Source: Saprospiraceae bacterium (GTDB lineage: Bacteria; Bacteroidota; Bacteroidia; Chitinophagales; Saprospiraceae). Taken from it: DNA of 64,000 nucleotides. Each line of letters opens with the position of its first letter. Positions within the stretch are counted from its first letter, which is position 1. The stretch covers positions 248,001-312,000 of the forward strand of contig JADKGL010000026.1 of the NCBI GenBank assembly GCA_016722295.1, written 5' to 3'. Positions 1 to 7,408 of this stretch are shown piece after piece. The translations under genes were made by a program, and so were the position numbers. The notes beneath the pieces were generated by a model that was given only the letters and a program-made list of their open reading frames with translations, was not told where the DNA came from and did not search any database.

Positions 1-1
1 G

Positions 2-1087
2 AATAAGGAATTGGAATTCTACAATTCATTTTTTACAAAAATTGGATCATTGACGCCTAGTACAGTTTATGTGTATAATATTAAAGAAGGAAAAAATGTG
101 TACAACAATGATGCAATAACAACTATTAGTGGATATACTCCAGCTGAAATTCAAGAGATGGGTGAAAATTTTATTCCAACAATAGTTGTGCAAGAAAATT
201 TAGATCAAACACAAGAAAGATTTAAGAAATTAAAAACGATTACAGATGACGAAGTCGTTTATCATGATTATAAAATTAAACATAAAAATGGTAATTTAAA
301 GTGGATTTATTCTGCTGAAAAAGCGTTTTCAAGAGATCCAGATGGAAATGTAATTGAGATAATTGGCGTCGGATCAGATATTACAGAAATTAAAAAATAC
401 CAAAGCGACCTTGAAGAAAAAAATAAAGAGCTTGAGCAATTTGTTTATATTGCTTCTCATGATCTTCAGGAACCCTTACGTACAGTTTCTAGTTATACAG
501 CCTTGCTTCTTGAACAAAACAAATCAAGATTTTCAGAAGTCGAATTACAGTGCGCAAAGTTTATAGAGGAATCTGTCGTTCGAATGAAAAACCAAATCAA
601 GCATCTGCTAAATTACTCTAGACTAGGATTAAATAGTCAGTTTGAAATCGTAGATCTCAATGAAATAGTAAAGGAAATCACAACAGATTTAGCATTAGTT
701 ATAAAGGAAAATTCTGCAATAATACATTATAATCATCTTCCCATTTTAAAGGCATTAAGAACAGAAATGAGAATGTTGTTACAAAATTTAATTCAAAATG
801 CAATTAAATTTAAATATAAAGGAAGAGATCCAATTATTGAAATTTCCGCTATTGAAAGAGAAACAGATTTTGAGATTTCTGTAAAGGACAATGGTATTGG
901 AATCAATCCCAAGTTTTTTGATCGCATCTTTTTAATCTTTCAGCAATTGGATACTGAAGAATTGAAAAATGGTCATGGTATTGGATTAGCTAATTCAAAA
1001 AAAATAGTCATATTGCATAATGGGAAAATATGGTTAGAGTCTAAAGAAAATATAGGGACAACTTTTTATTTTACCATTTCAAAATAG
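2..1087 (+). CDS. PAS-domain sensor histidine kinase (5' end cut by window)
   Basis: Sensor kinase that autophosphorylates on histidine and passes the phosphate to a receiver. Numbering from the TTG at 11: a PAS fold spans about residues 15-125, a short coiled coil follows, then the dimerisation H-box with the phospho-acceptor H150 (IASHDLQEPLR). The ATPase domain has an N-box (NLIQNAIKFK), G1 (DNGIGI) and G2 (GHGIGLA). The reading frame is open to the left edge and reads NKELE just before that TTG, a typical linker between PAS domains. The real gene therefore most likely begins outside the window with more sensor domains. No membrane segment is visible in this part. The receiver and Hpt genes follow within 60 bp in total, so the three probably form one operon and one relay. 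The family call is firm; the signal is unknown. Confidence 0.9.
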   Translation, partial: NKELEFYNSFFTKIGSLTPSTVYVYNIKEGKNVYNNDAITTISGYTPAEIQEMGENFIPTIVVQENLDQTQERFKKLKTITDDEVVYHDYKIKHKNGNLKWIYSAEKAFSRDPDGNVIEIIGVGSDITEIKKYQSDLEEKNKELEQFVYIASHDLQEPLRTVSSYTALLLEQNKSRFSEVELQCAKFIEESVVRMKNQIKHLLNYSRLGLNSQFEIVDLNEIVKEITTDLALVIKENSAIIHYNHLPILKALRTEMRMLLQNLIQNAIKFKYKGRDPIIEISAIERETDFEISVKDNGIGINPKFFDRIFLIFQQLDTEELKNGHGIGLANSKKIVILHNGKIWLESKENIGTTFYFTISK

Positions 1088-1112
1088 AAATTTACTTTAT
1101 AAATACTTCCTC

Positions 1113-1532
1113 ATGAAAAAATTAAATTCAATTTTACTTATAGATGATGATAATGCATCAAATTTTCTACATCGGTTAATTATTCAGTCTATAGATTGTG
1201 CAGACCATATTAAAATTTGTACTTCGGCACAAAAAGGATTAGATTATTTAAAGCAAAATAGTGATGAGGAATTTATTCAGCCAGATTTGATTTTTTTGGA
1301 TATCAATATGCCTGGTATGAATGGTTGGGAATTTTTAGAGGAATACGATAAACTTTCAGCCGAACAAAAAGCAAAAATTATTATTGTGATGCTTTCCAAT
1401 TCAATTAATCCAGACGATCATATAAAAGCTCAAAATAATGATTTAGTGACAGAATTTATTGGAAAACCTTTGACAAAAGAGACACTAATTTTAATTTTAA
1501 AGAAATATTTTAATTTAAATATAGAAGCATAA
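1113..1532 (+). CDS. Stand-alone response regulator receiver protein
   Basis: Single receiver (REC) domain of 139 residues with no output domain. The acidic pocket is at residues 11-13 (LLIDDD), the phospho-acceptor is D63 (LIFLDINMPGMNGWEF), the conserved hydroxyl residue is S95 (VMLSNS) and the conserved lysine is K118 (IGKPL). It starts 25 bp after the sensor kinase and ends 7 bp before the Hpt gene. It is therefore the likely phosphate acceptor of the kinase and donor to the Hpt protein. Single-domain receivers of this type usually act by protein contact rather than on DNA. The final output is not encoded here. Confidence 0.92.
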   Translation: MKKLNSILLIDDDNASNFLHRLIIQSIDCADHIKICTSAQKGLDYLKQNSDEEFIQPDLIFLDINMPGMNGWEFLEEYDKLSAEQKAKIIIVMLSNSINPDDHIKAQNNDLVTEFIGKPLTKETLILILKKYFNLNIEA

Positions 1533-1539
1533 TTTTTTT

Positions 1540-1878
1540 ATGTACAGCTTAAAAAATATAGCAGAAATTACATCTAACAATAGAAAAGAAATCAATGAAT
1601 TTCTTGAATTGTTTTGTAATGAAAGCGCTAGTGCAATATTGAAATTTCAAGAAGGCGTTTCAAAAAATGATATAACGACAATTAAATTTTATGCTCATAA
1701 ACTAAAATTGTCATTGAAATATTTGGAATTGAATGATTTATTTGATTGTTGCTTTGAAATAGAAAGTGCAAATGAATTTTTAAGTTTCAAATCAATTTCA
1801 GAAAAAGTGTATTTTTTAACTCTGGGTTTAGAGCAAGTGATACATGAAATAAGGAGTAAGGAATTACTTCAAGAATAA
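1540..1878 (+). CDS. Hpt (histidine phosphotransfer) domain protein
   Basis: Small 112-residue, largely helical protein. The segment around H53 (YAHKLKLSLKYL) matches the Hpt signature H-x-L-K, where the histidine carries phosphate between two receivers. The usual glycine after the lysine is replaced by leucine-serine, so the match is good but not perfect. It is the last gene of the kinase-receiver-Hpt cluster, with only 7 bp before its ATG. Bacteroidota often place such domains in one hybrid protein; here they are separate genes. The final regulator that would receive the phosphate is not in view. Confidence 0.8.
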   Translation: MYSLKNIAEITSNNRKEINEFLELFCNESASAILKFQEGVSKNDITTIKFYAHKLKLSLKYLELNDLFDCCFEIESANEFLSFKSISEKVYFLTLGLEQVIHEIRSKELLQE

Positions 1879-1907
1879 TCTACAGAGAGCTTAGAGAACA
1901 GTTTATT

Positions 1908-2630
1908 TCAATTATTTCCGATTGCAATTGTAGCCATATATAGTTTGACGTTAGGATATTTTTCTAAGAGAACCTCTGCACAAGATTGAAGTGTAGCACC
2001 AGTGGTAAGAATATCATCCACTAAAAGTACATAACGATCATTCAAATCAAATGATGATTTACAATAAAAAGCTTGTCTCATATTTTCAATGCGCTCCATT
2101 CTATTTTTTTCAGTTTGTGTTTTTGTGTCTTTTCTTCTATATATAATCTCAGTTTGAACTGTAGCGTTCATTGATTCTGCAAGACCCATCGCGAAGTATT
2201 CACTTTGGTTGTAGCCACGCAAAGCTAATTTTTTCGTGTGCAATGGCACAGGAATAATAAATTGTATATTTTTATAAAGATCACTTTTCTTAAGTAAGTG
2301 ACCATAGTGAAGACCAAGTCTTTTTCCGATATCAGCTTTATTTTTATATTTTAATAATTCTAAGGCTTGCTGTACTCTACCCCCTTTGATATAAAAATAC
2401 ATTGCACATCCAGAATGCAAGTGAGATAGCGTTGGAAAGTGCTCAGTAAATTGATTCGTTTTATATTGATGTAAATCTGTTATTCGTGCTTGATGTTGAC
2501 ACTCTAGGCAATAAAGTTCTTTACTATCATCTATTTTTTGTTCACATGATATGCATACATGTGGAAAAAATATATTTAGAATTGAGTCAAATAAATCATA
2601 AAAAGATGTTAAAAGCGACCTGAAAGACAT
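1908..2630 (-). CDS. comF: ComF family phosphoribosyltransferase-like protein
   Basis: Competence-linked ComF family protein of 240 residues. The N-terminal zinc-ribbon cysteines C26, C29, C41 and C44 (CISC and CLEC) are present. The C-terminal half has the PRPP-binding loop of type I phosphoribosyltransferases (VLLVDDILTTGAT, about residues 201-213). In naturally competent bacteria ComF helps single-stranded DNA enter the cytoplasm, and DprA, another uptake protein, is encoded at 34.4 kb. It is the last minus-strand gene before the convergent phosphorelay operon and is separated from htrA by a strong terminator, so it is probably transcribed on its own. Transformation itself is an inference. 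Confidence 0.88.
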   Translation of the reverse strand: MSFRSLLTSFYDLFDSILNIFFPHVCISCEQKIDDSKELYCLECQHQARITDLHQYKTNQFTEHFPTLSHLHSGCAMYFYIKGGRVQQALELLKYKNKADIGKRLGLHYGHLLKKSDLYKNIQFIIPVPLHTKKLALRGYNQSEYFAMGLAESMNATVQTEIIYRRKDTKTQTEKNRMERIENMRQAFYCKSSFDLNDRYVLLVDDILTTGATLQSCAEVLLEKYPNVKLYMATIAIGNN

Positions 2631-2652
2631 AATTTAAGAGTTCAAAAAATCA

Positions 2653-2684
2653 CAAAAAAAAATCCCGACCGCGTTGGCCGGGAC
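2653..2684 (-). terminator. Rho-independent terminator of htrA
   Basis: Read on the minus strand, a GC-rich stem (TCCCGGCC pairing with GGTCGGGA, one mismatch) closes a short loop and is followed by a run of nine T. It lies 60 bp after the htrA stop and just before comF, so it ends htrA transcription. Confidence 0.85.
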
Positions 2685-2743
2685 CTTCAAACAAAACGAA
2701 AAACCAACTTTATAGAAAGCTACAAAATGCTAACTAAAAAATC

Positions 2744-3958
2744 TTATATACCTTTTAATATACGAACAGGGATTTCTTTTAGTATGCCATCTCGTATAAT
2801 TTTTACATTTAGCGTCTCACCAACTTTCGTTAATCCAACAATACGTTGGAGATCTTCAAAATGTTTTATTTCTTTATTGTTGATCGATATGATCACATCA
2901 TTTGGAAGTAGCCCAGCTTTTTTCGCAGAACTATTATCCAACATGGACTCAATTATAACACCATTTGTGTTATTTAGTTTAAGAGTTTTTTGACTTTCTT
3001 CATCGACATTTGAAACTTGTATTCCTAATTGTCCTCTTTCAAATGTACCGGTTGAGATTAATTCCTTGACTATCTTATTCATAAGATTAACTGGAATTGC
3101 AAATGAATAGCCTGAATATGAGCCAGTTCTAGAAGCTATTGCACTATTTATACCGACCAATCTTCCTTGAGCGTCTACCAGAGCCCCACCACTATTACCA
3201 GGATTGACAGCCGCATCAGTTTGAATAAATTCTTCTATACCTTGTAATCGAGTTTTATTATTCTGGTACGGATTGTAATATTCATCATCATTTTCTTGAT
3301 TTCCAATAATATCTAGATCTCTACCTTTTGCACTGACAATACCTGCTGTAACAGTCGATGTTAGATAGCCATAAGGATTTCCAACTGCGAGTACCCATTC
3401 GCCCACTTTAACTTGATCCGAATTGGCGTGTAAAAGTGTTGGAAATGAATTACCTTCTATTTTTAAAACGGCAAGATCTGTACGTGGATCATTTCCTACT
3501 TTTTTAGCACTGTATTTTTTTCCATCTCTTAATATTACTTCTATTTCATCTGCAAATTCGATAACGTGATTGTTCGTCACCACATATCCATCGGGAGAAA
3601 TAATTACGCCACTTCCCGATCCTTTTTTTTGTTGATGTCCAAAATTATAACCAAATCCTCTCAAATCAAACTCTTGAAAAAAGGGATGATTTTGAAACGG
3701 ATTGGAATCTTTATTTTTTTGTTGAACTAATTTTTCGCTTTCTTGAGCATTGATCTGCACAACAACATTCAACGCTTTCTCTGCAGAAAGTGAAAAATCA
3801 GGACCAGTGGTAACTGCATTTATTGGTTCATTAACTGCTTTAACATAGGTTTCATTTAGTGTATTTTCAGTTGAATTTGGTGTAAGGAAATAATTAGAAA
3901 AGACGACGACTAGTCCTCCTAATATTCCAGCTGATAAAAATGTGAATACTTTTTTCAT
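2744..3958 (-). CDS. HtrA/DegQ-type periplasmic serine protease, one PDZ domain
   Basis: Trypsin-like quality-control protease of the envelope, 404 residues. An N-terminal hydrophobic segment (about residues 6-25) acts as signal or anchor. The catalytic triad is H131 (TNNHVIE), D161 (DPRTDLAVLKI) and S256 (NPGNSGGAL). Only one PDZ domain (about residues 300-400) follows, whereas E. coli DegP has two, so a DegS-like or short DegQ-like form is likely. A low-complexity, Gln/Asn-rich stretch (about residues 75-112) precedes the protease domain. It is encoded just downstream of the sigma/anti-sigma pair on the same strand, which hints at an envelope-stress link, but there is a 96 bp gap and no proof of co-transcription. 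Confidence 0.92.
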   Translation of the reverse strand: MKKVFTFLSAGILGGLVVVFSNYFLTPNSTENTLNETYVKAVNEPINAVTTGPDFSLSAEKALNVVVQINAQESEKLVQQKNKDSNPFQNHPFFQEFDLRGFGYNFGHQQKKGSGSGVIISPDGYVVTNNHVIEFADEIEVILRDGKKYSAKKVGNDPRTDLAVLKIEGNSFPTLLHANSDQVKVGEWVLAVGNPYGYLTSTVTAGIVSAKGRDLDIIGNQENDDEYYNPYQNNKTRLQGIEEFIQTDAAVNPGNSGGALVDAQGRLVGINSAIASRTGSYSGYSFAIPVNLMNKIVKELISTGTFERGQLGIQVSNVDEESQKTLKLNNTNGVIIESMLDNSSAKKAGLLPNDVIISINNKEIKHFEDLQRIVGLTKVGETLNVKIIRDGILKEIPVRILKGI

Positions 3959-4054
3959 ACGTCTTACATTTAAAATACTTAATAAATACTAAAACGCTGC
4001 ACCAAATGAAAGTATATTTTTCAATTTGATTTTAACATAGATTTAACTGTCAAA

Positions 4055-4705
4055 TTAATTTAGTCGAATTCTCCAAATTTTAGATATGTCTTCTTGTAAT
4101 TTAATTGCTTTATTTCGAAATGGATGTGATTTTTGAGAAATAATATTTTGTAAATATAGATTACATTCTGTTGTATTATTTATTTTTAGATTTGCCAAAG
4201 CAAGATACCATTCAGCCTTTTCTTTAGAATCTAGATCTGGATTTGATTTTAAAACTTGCTCTAATTCAAGAATGGCTTGTTTCGGGTTTTCTTTTGTATT
4301 TTTTATACCTGCTTCGAAAGAATTCAATTCAATTACAGTTTCTCCACGAATGCTATGATCGATGATCACAAAATTTTTATCAAAAAGCGCATTATTAGAA
4401 AACCGGCTTTCCATATATAAAAAGGATAAGCAGAGACAAATTAAAATGGAAGCTGCTGCCGCATAGGGTAGAAAGCGAACCGACCTTGGTTTTGTATGTT
4501 TTTCAGTAGTATTCCATTGCGTAAGCTTCAACTTTAAATCTTTTGCAATATCAATATCAATCAGTTGGGTAGCTTGTTGCATTATTTTTAATTCTGCTTG
4601 CAGAGTTAAATCGTTTTTTATTTTTTGTTCAAATTCAATTCTTTCATCAGGACTCATTAGTCCGGACAAATAAGATTCAATTTGAACGATATTTGTAATT
4701 TCCAT
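4055..4705 (-). CDS. Membrane anti-sigma-like protein with TPR-like tail
   Basis: Protein of 216 residues that follows the sigma factor by 10 bp. The N-terminus (IESYLSGLMSPDERIEFE) is typical of the cytoplasmic anti-sigma/zf-HC2-like regions of Bacteroidota, here without zinc-binding cysteines. One membrane segment follows at about residues 76-97. The outer part carries a helical repeat (ILELEQVLKSNPDLDSKEKAEWYLALANL) resembling a TPR hairpin. The likely role is to hold the ECF sigma factor at the membrane until a signal arrives. That rests on gene order and architecture; the primary sequence alone does not prove sigma binding. Confidence 0.7.
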   Translation of the reverse strand: MEITNIVQIESYLSGLMSPDERIEFEQKIKNDLTLQAELKIMQQATQLIDIDIAKDLKLKLTQWNTTEKHTKPRSVRFLPYAAAASILICLCLSFLYMESRFSNNALFDKNFVIIDHSIRGETVIELNSFEAGIKNTKENPKQAILELEQVLKSNPDLDSKEKAEWYLALANLKINNTTECNLYLQNIISQKSHPFRNKAIKLQEDISKIWRIRLN

Positions 4706-4715
4706 TTTATGATTT

Positions 4716-5279
4716 TTAAAAGTAGGTTTTATTCTTAATTATTAGTTCAGACAGTTTATTCAAGCAATTGTATTTAATTTTTCTTGCCATTCCTTCAGAT
4801 ACCAAATTCATAATATTTTTAATCTCTGTCATCGAGTAGGAAAGTCGCCATAATTCAAGCACTTTCCTACATCGATCGTCCATTTTCTTTAGAGTCAGGT
4901 CTAAGAGTATAAGGAGGTCTTCATCATAATGTGTTTGGACTTGATCAAATGTGACTGATTTTTCTAAATTTTCTAAGATTTCAACGCTGACATGTTTTTT
5001 ATTTCTACGTAATTCATTGAACCACAAATATTTACAAATTTTAAATAAATATGCTTCAAGTGTACCTCTCTCTTCGAATTGTCCATTTCGAATATTTCGA
5101 TCCATCACAATTATTGCTTCTTGGAATAAATCCTCAAAGTCATAATCCGGACAATTGAATTTGATCAGATGATTTTTTGTGTTCAATTTTAATTGCTGAT
5201 TCAAATAAATCTGTTTTAGAGCCAGTTCTCTTGGATAACCTCCTGTTTTTATAGCAGAAATTAAATCAGCTTCATGCAT
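4716..5279 (-). CDS. ECF-type RNA polymerase sigma factor
   Basis: Sigma-70 family protein of 187 residues with region 2 (YDFEDLFQEAIIVMDRNI, then AYLFKICKYLWFNELRR) and region 4 (DRCRKVLELWRLSYSMTEI plus a helix-turn-helix at about residues 145-175). No sigma 1 or 3 region is present, which places it in the ECF group. It lies 10 bp upstream of a membrane anti-sigma-like gene. Its ATG is about 30 bp downstream of a near-consensus promoter (TTG-N20-TATCTTTC), so basal transcription may come from the housekeeping sigma. Its targets are not evident. Confidence 0.9.
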   Translation of the reverse strand: MHEADLISAIKTGGYPRELALKQIYLNQQLKLNTKNHLIKFNCPDYDFEDLFQEAIIVMDRNIRNGQFEERGTLEAYLFKICKYLWFNELRRNKKHVSVEILENLEKSVTFDQVQTHYDEDLLILLDLTLKKMDDRCRKVLELWRLSYSMTEIKNIMNLVSEGMARKIKYNCLNKLSELIIKNKTYF

Positions 5280-5311
5280 GTTCCTATTTTAATTCTAATC
5301 CTGTTCAGGAC

Positions 5312-5342
5312 GAAAGATAATAACTTTTCTCCTTTTGCACAA
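5312..5342 (-). promoter_or_regulatory. Probable promoter of the sigma/anti-sigma operon
   Basis: On the minus strand TTG (5342-5340) is followed after 20 bases by TATCTTTC (5319-5312). This is one base from the Bacteroidota -7 consensus TAnnTTTG, at the usual 17-23 base spacing. Confidence 0.5.
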
Positions 5343-5422
5343 TGAATCTTTTATTAAATTGAGAAAAGTGATATTTTTTAGCATTTTATACATAATAAAT
5401 TTTTATAATTTATAAAAGCTTG

Positions 5423-5430
5423 TATATTTG
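5423..5430 (+). promoter_or_regulatory. -7 box upstream of the SPOR gene
   Basis: TATATTTG matches the Bacteroidota -7 consensus TAnnTTTG exactly and lies 20 bp before the ATG. No clear -33 TTG is seen at the right distance. Confidence 0.5.
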
Positions 5431-5450
5431 CACTAAAATATATTATAAAA

Positions 5451-6248
5451 ATGAAGAATCTAATCAAAATTTTACTTTACTCCCTATTAGTTCTTTTAGT
5501 AGTCGCTATATCAGTGATGATTTATAAGCGTTCTAATACCCCAGAAGCTGAAGCTGATCTTACCGAAATTGATGAAATTGACAAAATTTTAGCGGATACT
5601 TTAAATTTGAATACAGATAATTTTTCATCTGAAGATAGTATGATCTTTGATCTTACTGGTCAAGTTGCCACTACAGTAGGCAAACCAGAGGAAATGAATA
5701 GTTTAGGCCAAAAAGCTGAAAATCTTCCACCTTCTGGAGGCAATTTGGATAAACCGATTAGCCAAAATGTCTCGAATACAATTGAAAAACCTGTAGCTAT
5801 TTCATTGCCTAAATCAAATAATACATCGAATACAGCATCTGCTACAAAAGTAACAGTTGCAGAGAAAGCGGTGACTACAAACAATGTAAAAGCAACTGCA
5901 ACAAAATCAAGTACAACAAAAACGGCTACAAAAGCAATAGCTGCTAAGTCTTCCACTACTACAAAAGCAACAGCGGCTAAGACTTCTACAGCTACTAAAG
6001 CAACAGCAGTTTCTGGAGGAACTTCAGGAAAGTTTTATGTCGTAGCGGGTTCTTATATTATGCCAGTTGGAGCAGATACTCAAGTTAAGAAATTGAAAAA
6101 GATGGGTTACGCATCTGCTATAAAAAAATCATTTAACAATGACGAATATTATAGAGCTGTCGCTGGACGATATGAATCAAGAGAGCAAGCAGATAAAGTT
6201 GTTAAAAATTTGAAAGCAAAAGGTATTTCCGCTTTTATCAAAAGTTAA
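5451..6248 (+). CDS. SPOR-domain membrane protein with Ala/Thr/Lys-rich linker
   Basis: Protein of 265 residues. A single N-terminal membrane segment (about residues 5-24) is followed by an acidic stretch, a low-complexity linker rich in Ala, Thr, Lys and Ser (about residues 130-188, with repeats such as KSSTTKATAAK), and a C-terminal SPOR domain (about 191-265, starting GKFYVVAGSY). SPOR domains bind peptidoglycan strands stripped of stem peptides, often at division sites, so a cell-envelope or division role is likely. The linker DNA is a degenerate tandem repeat that could vary in length between strains. The next gene follows by 12 bp, so both may share a transcript. Confidence 0.85.
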   Translation: MKNLIKILLYSLLVLLVVAISVMIYKRSNTPEAEADLTEIDEIDKILADTLNLNTDNFSSEDSMIFDLTGQVATTVGKPEEMNSLGQKAENLPPSGGNLDKPISQNVSNTIEKPVAISLPKSNNTSNTASATKVTVAEKAVTTNNVKATATKSSTTKTATKAIAAKSSTTTKATAAKTSTATKATAVSGGTSGKFYVVAGSYIMPVGADTQVKKLKKMGYASAIKKSFNNDEYYRAVAGRYESREQADKVVKNLKAKGISAFIKS

Positions 6249-6260
6249 ATAGTAAGAATT

Positions 6261-6959
6261 TTGTGCGGAAGAGCCTCGCTTACGAAGACTGAAAAAGAAC
6301 TCGAAGAGAGATTTAAAGCTACATTTTATACAGAAGAGATCGAGCGATATCGACCACTGCCAAGTTTCAATATCGCTCCAACTCATTTTCACCCTATCCT
6401 CTCACAAACCCTACCTACACAATTTCAATATATGAAATGGGGTTTGATCCCAAGTTGGGCAAAAGATGAAAAAATTGGTTCGAAACTAATCAATGCAAGA
6501 GTAGAAACATTGCTCGAAAAACCAATGTTCAAAACAGCCTTGCAATCTAGACGATGTCTTGTTCCCATAGATGGATTTTATGAATGGAAAATGATTTCAG
6601 CCAAAGAGAAAAAACCATTTCGCATTTGTCTTCATGATCAAAGTATATACAGTTTAGCAGGATTCTATGATATTTGGAAAAACACTAAAGGGGAAAATAT
6701 TTATTCGTTTTCAATAATTACTCTTGGCTCAAATGAAATGATGAAAAGTTTGCACGATAGAATGCCAGCCATATTGGATAAAGAAGTTGAGCGACACTGG
6801 TTAGATCCAGAATTGACGATAGCAGATGCAATTGAAATGATACAACCTTATGAATCAAATCTCATGATGGCATATCCCGTATCTACTGAAGTAAATCATG
6901 TGAAATCCAACCATAGTGGACTTATAAAAGAAATAAATACTGAAAATACGCTCTTTTAA
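6261..6959 (+). CDS. SRAP-family DNA-protein crosslink protein (YedK/HMCES-like)
   Basis: SOS-response-associated peptidase family protein of 232 residues. It caps abasic sites in single-stranded DNA by forming a thiazolidine link through its N-terminal cysteine. The start is the TTG at 6261: this puts Cys at position 2 (MCGRAS), which must become the N-terminus, so the chemistry fixes the start. Other conserved active-site parts are present: IDGFYEW with the catalytic Glu, and LHDRMPAIL with the conserved His. No LexA-like site was recognised. It lies 12 bp after the SPOR gene and its end overlaps the end of aroQ (convergent) by 4 bp. Confidence 0.92.
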   Translation: MCGRASLTKTEKELEERFKATFYTEEIERYRPLPSFNIAPTHFHPILSQTLPTQFQYMKWGLIPSWAKDEKIGSKLINARVETLLEKPMFKTALQSRRCLVPIDGFYEWKMISAKEKKPFRICLHDQSIYSLAGFYDIWKNTKGENIYSFSIITLGSNEMMKSLHDRMPAILDKEVERHWLDPELTIADAIEMIQPYESNLMMAYPVSTEVNHVKSNHSGLIKEINTENTLF

Positions 6960-7408
6960 TCTTTGGTCCAATGAGGTATAATTTCTAGAATTCTCTGGAT
7001 CGCATGATCGTATCCTTCTAGGCCTAATCCACTAAGAGTAGAGATACAACAGTCTTTGATAAAAGAGATTTGACGAAAATTTTCACGAGAAGAAATATCA
7101 CTGATGTGAACTTCAATACAAGGTAATTTTACAGCAAGCAATACATCGCGAAGAGCAATAGAGGTATGAGTATAAGCTGCAGGATTGATGATGATTCCAT
7201 CCATTGTATGTTGAATAGATTGGATATAATCTATTAGATCTCCTTCATGATTAGATTGGTAAAAATCTATTTGAAGTTGCGCACCATATTTGGATTTCAT
7301 TTTATTTAGAAAAGATTCAAATGATTCTGTTCCATAAATACTTTTTTCTCGATTGCCGAGAAGATTTAAATTTGGACCATGAATTATTGAAATTCTATAG
7401 AGCATCAT
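6956..7408 (-). CDS. aroQ: 3-dehydroquinate dehydratase, type II
   Basis: Third step of the shikimate pathway: 3-dehydroquinate to 3-dehydroshikimate. The protein has 150 residues, the usual type II length. Signature parts are HGPNLNLLG (residues 10-18), catalytic Y25 (SIYGTESF), INPAAYTHTS (75-83) and the catalytic H101 (IEVHISD). Its ATG overlaps the recQ stop by one base (TAATG), suggesting translational coupling; a second ATG follows directly. The pairing with recQ looks like shared transcription rather than shared function. Confidence 0.95.
   Translation of the reverse strand: MMLYRISIIHGPNLNLLGNREKSIYGTESFESFLNKMKSKYGAQLQIDFYQSNHEGDLIDYIQSIQHTMDGIIINPAAYTHTSIALRDVLLAVKLPCIEVHISDISSRENFRQISFIKDCCISTLSGLGLEGYDHAIQRILEIIPHWTKD

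Noticed and set aside
5660..5956. 98-codon minus-strand frame rich in Val, Phe and Ala
   Set aside because: It is the reverse complement of the Ala/Thr/Lys-rich SPOR linker; the hydrophobic look comes from that repeat.
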